Of a stretch of DNA of 64,000 nt, positions 57,462-64,000 are shown piece by piece. The notes under the pieces are model-generated. The model had not been told where the DNA came from, ran no database searches, and saw nothing but the letters and a program-made list of their open reading frames with translations. Made by a program: the position numbers and the translations under genes. Positions within the stretch are counted from its first letter, which is position 1. Every line of letters begins with the position of its first letter. The stretch is taken from NCBI RefSeq assembly GCF_001995175.1, contig NZ_MUKN01000001.1, forward strand, positions 109,893 through 173,892. Direction: 5' to 3'. The DNA is from Rathayibacter rhapontici. Lineage in GTDB: Bacteria; Actinomycetota; Actinomycetes; Actinomycetales; Microbacteriaceae.

Positions 57462-57491
57462 ATGTTACCGTGAACAATTTCACGGGTGCAA
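57462..57491 (-). promoter_or_regulatory. promoter with palindromic spacer upstream of the 138-aa gene
   Basis: Read on the minus strand: TTGCAC (57491-57486), an 18-base spacer CCGTGAAATTGTTCACGG, and TAACAT (57467-57462). The spacer is a palindrome with 7-base arms CCGTGAA and TTCACGG, resembling TetR/GntR-type operators. A repressor bound there would block polymerase. Confidence 0.6.
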
Positions 57492-57500
57492 GAGCACGAA

Positions 57501-57530
57501 CGGCGCACCCCGACCGAGCGAGGTGCGCCG
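57501..57530 (-). terminator. terminator of the dprE2 unit
   Basis: Arms CGGCGCACC (57501-57509) and GGTGCGCCG (57522-57530) form a 9-bp stem about 15 bases after the DprE2 stop. Confidence 0.7.
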
Positions 57531-57545
57531 CGTCGACGACAGGCC

Positions 57546-58292
57546 CTAGATGTTCAGCTTGTTGAACACGGGCGCCGGCAGCGCCTTGATGACCGTCATG
57601 ATGACGCGCCACTTCACCGGCGCGTACGCGACCGCGCGGCCCGAGGCCATCGCGGCGGCGACGTCCTTCGCCACCGACTCCACCGACGCGAGCGAGCCGC
57701 CCGACTGCTTGATGTGCGCGGTCATCGGGGTGTCGGTCGGGCCGGGCTTGATCAGCACGACCGAGAGGCGCGAACCGGCCAGGCGGTGCTGGAGACCCTG
57801 GGCGAAGCGCTCCACGAGGCCCTTGGCCGAGCCGTAGACGTAGTTGGTCTTGCGCCCGCGGTCGCCGGCGACGGAGCCGATGACGCCGATCGTGCCGGAC
57901 GTCAGTGCGTTCGCGTACGCCTCCATCCACAGCGCCACGGAGACCCCGGTGACCACGAGCACGTCGCGGGCGACGGCGAGGTCGGCCGACGCCTCCTCCT
58001 GCGACGTCATCGCACCGTGGGCGATGAGCACCGTGTCGGGCGCCCCGCCCTCGAGCGAGGTCTCGACGACGGAGGAGATCGCGGCCGGGTCGGTCAGGTC
58101 GATCGCCGACACCGAGAGGGTCGCGGCGGGGAAGCGCACGCGGAGGTCGGTGGCGAGGGCCTCGAGCCGGGCCTGGTCGCGGCCCACGAGCAGCGCCTGG
58201 CGCGCGCCCGTGCCCAGCCAGACGCGGAGGGTGTGCTCGGCGATGGCCGAGGTCGCTCCGACGACGACGATCTTCGAAGGGTGGTTGGTCAC
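57546..58292 (-). CDS. dprE2: DprE2-like SDR, decaprenylphospho-2-keto-arabinose reductase
   Basis: A 248-aa SDR with VVVGATSAIAEHTLR (a variant glycine motif with S-A-I in place of the usual glycine), LIAHGAMTSQEEA, and active site SVAGDRGRKTNYVYGSAKG (Ser, Tyr, Lys). DprE2 completes the epimerisation of decaprenyl-phospho-ribose to arabinose. GTG start 58292 overlaps the DprE1 stop by 3 bases. The C-terminus KALPAPVFNKLNI is typical. Confidence 0.88.
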   Translation of the reverse strand: MTNHPSKIVVVGATSAIAEHTLRVWLGTGARQALLVGRDQARLEALATDLRVRFPAATLSVSAIDLTDPAAISSVVETSLEGGAPDTVLIAHGAMTSQEEASADLAVARDVLVVTGVSVALWMEAYANALTSGTIGVIGSVAGDRGRKTNYVYGSAKGLVERFAQGLQHRLAGSRLSVVLIKPGPTDTPMTAHIKQSGGSLASVESVAKDVAAAMASGRAVAYAPVKWRVIMTVIKALPAPVFNKLNI

Positions 58293-58293
58293 G

Positions 58294-59592
58294 TCAGCTC
58301 CCGAGGACTCGGCGCGAGAAGCCGGAGGAGATCCCCGGGTCGCGCTGGAGGGTGAATTCGGCGAGGCGCGGGTATCCGGCCTCGAACATCTCGCGCGGCA
58401 TGCGCGCGTCCTTGGCGGGGTACAGGCGCCCGCCCGCGGCCAGGACCAGGGCGTCCAGCCGCTCGAACAGCGGCAGGGCCGCCGCGTCGTTGGGGAAGTC
58501 GAGCGCGAAGCAGACGCCGGGCGCGGGGAAGCTCAGCAGCCCCGGCGACTCCAGCGAGCCGAAGGTCTTCAGCACGCCGAGGAACGAGCCGGTGCCGGAC
58601 GCCGCGATCAGCGCCAGCATCTCGCGGGTGACCTCGAGCGCTCCCTCCCACGGCACGACGCTCTGGTACTGGTAGAAGCCGCGGGGGCCGTACATGCCGT
58701 TCCAGCCCTCGATCGCGTCGAGCGGGTAGTAGAACTGCTCGTAGTGCTGCACGGAGCGGCCGGCTCCGGTCGCCTTCAGGCGGTAGTAGGCGCGGTTCAG
58801 CAGGGGCAGGGTGGCGCGGTTCACGACCGACGTGGGGAACGCGAACGGCACGCGCAGTCCGCGTCCGCGCGCCTCGGGGAGCTCGGGGGCGGCGGTCGCG
58901 TCGCCGCGCGTGTAGACGCCGCGGCGGCCGCCCTGGGTCGTCACGTCGATCCAGGCCACGGTCTGCTCGAACACGTCGACCGACTCGTGCACCAGGCCGA
59001 GGTACTCGTCGAGGGTCTGGAACGGCACGTCCTCGGCGACGATCCACGGCCCGGGGACCCGCTTCAGCGCGATCTCGACCTCGACGATCAGGCCGGTGAG
59101 CCCGAGGCCGCCGATGGTGGCCGCGAAGAGCTCGACGTTCTCCTCGGGGGAGCAGCGGGTCGTCGATCCGTCGCTGCGCAGCACCGTGAACGAGACGAGG
59201 TGGCGCCCGATGGTGCCGGCGGAGGCGTGGTTCTTGCCGTGCACGTCGTTGGCGATCGCGCCGCCGAGGGTCACGTTCTTGGTGCCGGGAGTGACGGCGA
59301 GCATCCAGCCGCGCGGCGCGAAGACCGACTGCACGTCCTTCAGCAGGACGCCGGGCTCGGCCCGGAGCACCCCGCTCTCGTCGTCGAAGGCGAGGAAGCG
59401 GTCGAAGCCGCTGAAGTCCCAGACGACCCCGCCGCCGTTGAGGGCGACGTCGCCGTAGCTGCGGCCGAGACCGTAGGCGATGCCCCCGTCGCCGCGGGCG
59501 AGGGCGGCCTGCGCCTGCTCGACGCTGGTGATCGCGACGACGCGGTGCTCGTCGCGCGAGAGCAGGCCCCAGGAGGAGACGGTGCTGGTCAT
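58294..59592 (-). CDS. dprE1: DprE1-like FAD oxidoreductase
   Basis: A 432-aa VAO-type flavoprotein: GLGRSYGDVALNGGG and TPGTKNVTLGGAIANDVHGK for FAD, HLVSFTVLRSDG, and a C-terminal domain (PAKDARMPREMFEAGYPRL). It oxidises decaprenylphospho-ribose to the 2-keto intermediate. The cysteine that benzothiazinones attack in mycobacterial DprE1 should lie near GVCFALDFPND, where a Cys is visible, but alignment is needed. ATG start overlaps the GtrA gene (ATGA). Confidence 0.88.
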   Translation of the reverse strand: MTSTVSSWGLLSRDEHRVVAITSVEQAQAALARGDGGIAYGLGRSYGDVALNGGGVVWDFSGFDRFLAFDDESGVLRAEPGVLLKDVQSVFAPRGWMLAVTPGTKNVTLGGAIANDVHGKNHASAGTIGRHLVSFTVLRSDGSTTRCSPEENVELFAATIGGLGLTGLIVEVEIALKRVPGPWIVAEDVPFQTLDEYLGLVHESVDVFEQTVAWIDVTTQGGRRGVYTRGDATAAPELPEARGRGLRVPFAFPTSVVNRATLPLLNRAYYRLKATGAGRSVQHYEQFYYPLDAIEGWNGMYGPRGFYQYQSVVPWEGALEVTREMLALIAASGTGSFLGVLKTFGSLESPGLLSFPAPGVCFALDFPNDAAALPLFERLDALVLAAGGRLYPAKDARMPREMFEAGYPRLAEFTLQRDPGISSGFSRRVLGS

Positions 59593-59999
59593 GCTGGCTC
59601 CTCACGCGGGCCCTGGAAGGTGACGTTCTTGTCGAGGAAGTACTTGGCGGCGTAGCCGATCGCGAGGCCGATCACGGCCCCGGTGTAGCGGGCGGCGTCG
59701 GTGCCGAAGAGGGCGTCGAAGCCGAACTCGAAGCCCCAGAAGATCAGGGTCGTGACCCCGCTCATGACGCCGTACAGGAAGAAGGTCTTGACGCCGTGCG
59801 CCGCGTTCATCGTCTCGTGGCGGAAGATCCAGCGCTTGTCGAGGACGTACTTGGCGACCACCCCCGTCAGGGTGCCCGCGAGGACGGCGATCACGGTCGC
59901 CCACTCTCCTGTGAGGAGCAGCTCGACGAGCATCTGGGTGCCCAGGTTGACCGCGGTGGCCAGGATCGCGAACACGACGTACAGCACGGCCGTGCGCAT
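59589..59999 (-). CDS. GtrA family membrane protein
   Basis: A 136-aa four-helix protein with AVNLGTQMLVELLLTG, VVAKYVLDKRWIFRHETM and GYAAKYFLDKNVTFQGP, the duplicated GtrA pattern. GtrA proteins flip lipid-linked sugars across the membrane. Here it most likely flips decaprenyl-phospho-arabinose, as Rv3789 is proposed to do beside DprE1/E2 in mycobacteria. ATG start 59999. Confidence 0.88.
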   Translation of the reverse strand: MRTAVLYVVFAILATAVNLGTQMLVELLLTGEWATVIAVLAGTLTGVVAKYVLDKRWIFRHETMNAAHGVKTFFLYGVMSGVTTLIFWGFEFGFDALFGTDAARYTGAVIGLAIGYAAKYFLDKNVTFQGPREEPA

Positions 60000-60084
60000 G
60001 AGCGTTCCTCCGTGCCGATCGTCGATGTCCCCCGCCACCGCCCCGGCCGGAACGACGAGGACGACACCCAGGATTGTAGGTTGA

Positions 60085-60116
60085 GCACCGCCCCATGCGA
60101 AAATCCGGGGCGGTGC
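60085..60116. promoter_or_regulatory. 10-bp perfect hairpin in the divergent gtrA/ubiA region
   Basis: GCACCGCCCC (60085-60094) and GGGGCGGTGC (60107-60116) flank a 12-base A-rich loop. It lies 44 bases before the ubiA start and could be an operator or a leader hairpin. Confidence 0.5.
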
Positions 60117-60159
60117 GCGCCCGCGCACGCCCCGACGATTCCCCCGGAGGAACGACGCC

Positions 60160-61041
60160 GTGAGCACCGCCCGAGCACTCGTCGCCGCCATGCGCCCCAG
60201 GCAGTGGCTCAAGAACGTCCTGGTGCTCGCCGCCCCGATCGCCTCGGCGCGGATCCTCGAGCCCGAGGTCCTGCTGGCGAGCCTGATCGGCATCGTGGCC
60301 TTCAGCCTGGCCTCCTCCGGCGGGTACATGCTCAACGACCTCCTCGACATCGAGTCCGACCGGCTGCACCCCAAGAAGCGGTTCCGCGCCATCGCGTCGG
60401 GCGCCCTCCCCGTCCGGGTCGCCTGGATCGCCGCGTTCGTGCTGATGATCGCTCCGCCGCTGCTCACGTTCCTCGCCGGGTACACCTGGTTCGCCGCGAC
60501 GCTCGCCGCCTACCTGGTGATGCAGATCTCGTACTGCATCTGGCTCAAGCACGAGCCGGTGATCGACATCCTGATCGTGGCCGGCGGATTCGTGCTGCGC
60601 GCGATCTCGGGCGCCGCGATCGCGGACATCCCGCTCACGCAGTGGTTCCTGCTGGCCATCTCCTCCGGCTCCCTCTTCATGATCGCGGGCAAGCGCTACT
60701 CCGAGAAGCTGCAGAGCGAGGGCAAGGAGGAGAGCCACACCCGGGCGACGCTGAAGATCTACACGGCGGGGTACCTGCGCTTCGTGTGGTCGGTGGCCGC
60801 GTCGCTGACGATGATCACCTACGCGCTCTGGTCGCTGTTCCTGAACGGCGACGACTCGCTCTGGTCGATGGCGTCCATGGTGCCGTTCGGCGCCGCGCTG
60901 TTCCTCTACGCGCTCGACATCGAGAAGGGCCGGGCGTCGACTCCCGAGGACATCGTCCTGGGCAACGTGCGGCTGCTGATCTGCGCCGCGCTGTGGGCGG
61001 CGCTGTTCGTCACGGCGATCCTGACGCGCGCGGGGGCCTGA
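60160..61041 (+). CDS. ubiA: decaprenyl-phosphate phosphoribosyltransferase (UbiA family, Rv3806c-like)
   Basis: A 293-aa nine-helix prenyltransferase-fold enzyme: AAMRPRQWLKNVLVLAAP, GYMLNDLLDIESDRLHPKK (the Asp-rich NDxxDxxxD motif) and SSGSLFMIAGKRYSEK. It attaches 5-phosphoribose to decaprenyl phosphate, the first membrane step toward decaprenyl-phospho-arabinose. GTG start has GGAGG upstream. It is divergent from gtrA-dprE1-dprE2, which make the later steps. Confidence 0.9.
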   Translation: MSTARALVAAMRPRQWLKNVLVLAAPIASARILEPEVLLASLIGIVAFSLASSGGYMLNDLLDIESDRLHPKKRFRAIASGALPVRVAWIAAFVLMIAPPLLTFLAGYTWFAATLAAYLVMQISYCIWLKHEPVIDILIVAGGFVLRAISGAAIADIPLTQWFLLAISSGSLFMIAGKRYSEKLQSEGKEESHTRATLKIYTAGYLRFVWSVAASLTMITYALWSLFLNGDDSLWSMASMVPFGAALFLYALDIEKGRASTPEDIVLGNVRLLICAALWAALFVTAILTRAGA

Positions 61042-61051
61042 CGCCCGGTCG

Positions 61052-62766
61052 TCACGACGTCGTGCCGCGCCTCAGGCGCAGCCGCGTCTCCTCGAGGTCG
61101 AGCATCGACTGCGCCTGCGTGAGGATCCGCTGCGGGTAGGCCCGCCGCGAGCGCGCGTCGAGCAGCGCCTCGCGCTCGGCCGTCACCACGGCCAGCCGCA
61201 GCGCCCGGTAGAGGCGGTGCGGAGTGCCGGCCGCGTCGCGCTCCCCGCCGCGCGCCCGCTCCCACGCCGCCTCCGAGCGGAGGAACGACGTCTGCCGGAC
61301 GCGCTCCAGGACGTCCGGGTCCACCTCCGTCACGCCCTCGACGACGTCGCCCGGGCGCTCGAGGACGGACAGCCCCTTCTCGGTGATCTCGTCGAGCAGG
61401 CCCGCGAGGTAGCGCTGGTCCTCCGGCTCGTCCACCCCGCGGATCCCGGTCGCCCGGATCACGAGGGGCAGCGTGCTGCCCTGGACGAGGAGCGTCGTGA
61501 CCGCGACCGTGAAGGCGATCAGCACGAGCTGCGGGCGGTACGGGATGTCCTCGGGCAGCGTCTGCGCGGCCGCGAGGGTGACCACTCCGCGCATCCCGGA
61601 CCAGCCGAGCACCAGGCCGCCCCGCCAGCCGAGGCCGCTGGTGCTGAAGTGGCGGTAGTCGGCGCGGCGGAGCTGGTAGCGGCGCCGCGCCTTCGTCCGC
61701 TCCTCGCGGGGGAGCTCGGCGGCCTGCTCGAGCACCGCCTTCTGCTCGCGGGCGCGCCGCTCGGCCCGCCGGGTCTGCCAGCGCTCGCCGAGGAGCACCG
61801 GGCCGACCCAGAGGAAGCGGACGACGATGAGCCCGACGGTGGCGATCAGGCCGATGCCGACGGCGGCGGGGACCGTGAGCGCGGCGTCGTCCGCATCCTG
61901 GATCAGGCTGCGGATCTCGAGCCCGATCAGGAGGAACACGCCGTTCTCGAGCAGGAACTGCACCGTGCGCCAGTTGATGCGGTCGTTGACCCGCGACTGC
62001 GCGGTGAAGGCGCGGGAGGAGGCGTGGCCGGTGTGCAGGCCGGCCACGACCACCGCGAGGACCCCCGAGGCGCCCAGGCCCTCGGCCGGGATGAAGGCGA
62101 CGAACGGCACGGTGAACGAGACGACGGTGTTGAGCACCGGGTCCTCGAGGCGCGAGCGCACGAAGACGGTGAGGATGCTCGCCACGAGGCCGACGACGAC
62201 CGCGACGGCCACTGCGTACAGGAAGTCGCCGACCGCGGCCCACGGAGTCGCGAGCGTCCCGGCCGCGGCGGCGAGGGCCGAGCGCAGCAGCACCAGGGCG
62301 GTCGCGTCGTTGATCAGGCCCTCGCCCTCGAGCAGGGTCAGCAGCCGCGGGGGCAGGCCCAGACGCCGCCCGACGGACGTGGCGGCGACCGCGTCGGGCG
62401 GGCTGATGATCGCACCGACCGCGATGGCGAGCGCGAGGCCCAGCTCGGGCAGCAGGACGAAGAGGAGCGCCCCGACTCCGGCCGCCGAGATCGCGACCAG
62501 CACGACCGAGAGGCCGGTGATGGTGGTGAGGTTCCGCCGGAAGTCGATGAACGGCACGCTGATCGCGGCGGCGTAGAGCAGCGGCGGCAGCACGCGTCGA
62601 GCACCCACTCGTGCGGCACGACGACCTCCGGGACCCCGGGCAGGTACGAGAGGCCCACTCCGGCGAGCACCAGGACGATCGGAGCGGCGACGCCGAGGCG
62701 GCGCGCGAACACGGCCACCGCGACCAGGACCGCCACGGCCACGATCACCGCGATCCCGAGCATCAT
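61052..62766 (-). pseudogene. CPA1-type Na+/H+ antiporter (NhaP-like), one frameshift
   Basis: About 571 aa once one base is restored. The N-terminus MMLGIAVIVAVAVLVAVAVF reads on to VVVPHEWVLD. The frame breaks near 62598 and continues VLPPLLYAAAISVPFIDFRR to the end. GAIISPPDAVAATSVGRRLG is the CPA1 ion-binding motif. Further motifs are GEGLINDATALVL and GWSGMRGVVTLAAA. A cytoplasmic tail of about 170 residues follows. It exchanges Na+ or K+ for H+. ATG 62766 has AGGAGCG upstream. Confidence 0.85.
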
Positions 62767-62951
62767 CGGGGATCGCTCCTGCTGGCGCGGGGCGGGCGGC
62801 GGTCGGGCATCGGTCTCGTCTCCGGTCGTCCCGACGCCGCCCCGGGCGGGCGGCGCTGCGGGAGCCGACGTCGAGTCTGCGCCCGCCGCTCGGGCCCTGG
62901 CAGGGGGTTGCCGCCCGGACGGGATCCGGGCACGGGCCCGGAGTCGGCGGG

Positions 62952-63215
62952 TCAGCGCCGGTCGAGCACCCGCTCGAGGCCGATCAGGAGGGCCAGGCCG
63001 CCGAGGGCTGCGACGACGACCGCGGCGATCGCACCGGGGGAGAGGGTGAGGGCGGCGTCGACCAGCTCGGCGCGCAGACCCTGGTCGCCCGAGACGATCA
63101 GCAGGCCGACGGCGACGGCGGCGGCGAAGAGGCCCCAGACGATCGCGCCGAGGCGGATCCGCGGACGCTTCGGCGTCAGCGCGCCGGGGAGGGGAGTGGT
63201 CTCGGTGCTGCTCAT
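62952..63215 (-). CDS. two-helix membrane protein, 87 aa
   Basis: A short protein with two hydrophobic segments (GAIVWGLFAAAVAVGLLIVS and AIAAVVVAALGGLALLIGL) separated by a polar loop. It starts MSSTETTPLPGALTPKRPRI. I recognise no named function. Its ATG overlaps the stop of the upstream gene (ATGA), so the pair probably works together. Confidence 0.7.
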   Translation of the reverse strand: MSSTETTPLPGALTPKRPRIRLGAIVWGLFAAAVAVGLLIVSGDQGLRAELVDAALTLSPGAIAAVVVAALGGLALLIGLERVLDRR

Positions 63216-64000
63216 GGTGCGTCCTCACTCGTGGTCTGCGGGGTGGTGTTGGTGGCCGGGTCGGTGGGTGCGCTCTCGGGGGAGATCGTGGACTCCGTGC
63301 CCGCGCTGTGCTCAGCGGGGAAGTAGGTCGTCTGGTCGTGCACCGTGATGGTTCCGGCCGTCTGCTCGATCCGGACGACGACCGGCACGGCGTCCGGATC
63401 CCCGAACGTCTGCGTCCACACGGTGCGGCCGTCGACGACCGAGACGCCCTCAGGAGAGCTGCGGACCTGATCCATCACGGAGACGACGCTCAGCAACCCG
63501 CTGTCCGAGACGGCTTCGACCCTGACCGTTGCGCCCTCCATCGGCCAGATCGAGATGTCGCCCTGGCCTTGCCAGACGTCGATGACGGCATCGTCCTCCG
63601 CATCGGCCACCACGGTGATGTCGAGAAGGCCGGTGAGCATCGCGTAGTCGCCGGACCGGTAGTTGGAGACGCCGTACGATCCGATCGGCAGCACCTCGCG
63701 GTCCGGCGGCAGCATCGCGGCGACCAGCGCCGTCGCCAGCACGAACGTCGATGCGACGACCAGGAGGATCGCCCTCCGGCGCAGCAGGCCTGCCAGCACG
63801 ATCGCCGCGGCGAGCACGAGGGCGGCGGCGGCGAAGCCGACCACGACCGCGGTGGTGCCGGAGGCGGTGAGCGAGGCGATCGCGCCGGCGACGGCCGCGG
63901 CACCGAGCACGACGAGGGTGACGCTCGCCCGCAGCCGGGGGTTGCCGGCCCGGCCGCACGCGGCGGCGCTCCTCGCGGACGGCGGCGGCCGCGCGCGACC
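63212..64000 (-). CDS. membrane protein, PspC/LiaF-like arrangement, N-terminus outside the window
   Basis: The gene enters from the right edge and is open across it. Visible are three hydrophobic segments (VVLGAAAVAGAIASLTASG, VVVGFAAAALVLAAAIVLAG, AILLVVASTFVLATALVAA) and a beta-rich exported domain (LTGLLDITVVADAEDDAVID, GATVRVEAVSDSGLLSVVSV). Membrane part plus C-terminal domain resemble the envelope-stress PspC/LiaF-type proteins of actinobacteria. The N-terminal PspC domain is not visible, so this is tentative. Confidence 0.6.
   Translation of the reverse strand, partial: GRARPPPSARSAAACGRAGNPRLRASVTLVVLGAAAVAGAIASLTASGTTAVVVGFAAAALVLAAAIVLAGLLRRRAILLVVASTFVLATALVAAMLPPDREVLPIGSYGVSNYRSGDYAMLTGLLDITVVADAEDDAVIDVWQGQGDISIWPMEGATVRVEAVSDSGLLSVVSVMDQVRSSPEGVSVVDGRTVWTQTFGDPDAVPVVVRIEQTAGTITVHDQTTYFPAEHSAGTESTISPESAPTDPATNTTPQTTSEDAP

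Overview
The window is high-GC DNA with the gene density, GTG/TTG starts and 4-base ATGA/GTGA stop-start overlaps typical of an actinobacterium. The gene set (fhaA/fhaB, Lsr2, NucS, DprE1/DprE2-type enzymes, a DUF7882-type small protein, an Rv0909-like small protein and the REP-like repeats at 16.2, 29.5 and 32.5 kb) points to Microbacteriaceae, perhaps near Rathayibacter. That placement is inference; no rRNA is present.

Layout. 1-2 kb: FHA-domain genes and a tRNA-Leu(CAG). 2-7.8 kb (minus): an F420-type reductase, a ROK repressor and a ChvE-MmsA-MmsB monosaccharide ABC importer. 8.1-16.2 kb (plus): a complete kdpFABC-kdpDE potassium system. 16.4-17.6 kb: luxS-mtn, the activated methyl cycle and AI-2 pair. 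18-29.4 kb: an amino-sugar catabolic locus. On the minus strand it has a ROK repressor, an N-acetylglucosamine-kinase-like protein and an MFS carrier. On the plus strand it has an ABC importer, an unassigned 550-aa enzyme, a SIS protein, NagB and NagA. 29.6-48.3 kb: mixed regulators (Lrp, ECF with DGPF partner, MarR, LacI), an ABC-F protein, Lsr2, NucS, MFS/MATE carriers and single enzymes. 48.4-55.6 kb: an exopolysaccharide locus with a beta-helix protein, a BcsB-like protein, a polytopic glycosyltransferase and a GT2 synthase carrying an N-terminal MshEN-type domain. 57.5-61 kb: DprE2-DprE1-GtrA and a UbiA-family DPPR synthase, the decaprenyl-phospho-arabinose route. 61-64 kb: a CPA1 antiporter and membrane proteins.

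How it works together. Two sugar uptake systems each have their own ROK repressor, an inverted-repeat operator candidate and a strong hairpin straight after the binding-protein gene. The second feeds GlcNAc-type units through kinase, NagA and NagB to fructose-6-phosphate. The glycan locus resembles a BcsA/BcsB synthase in which the usual PilZ c-di-GMP receptor is replaced by an MshEN-type domain.

Data quality. Five otherwise intact genes (chvE, the ABC-F gene, the bcsB-like gene, the membrane glycosyltransferase and the CPA1 antiporter) carry seven frameshifts in total. Every one is repaired by adding a single base. This looks like systematic single-base deletions in the consensus rather than five real pseudogenes.
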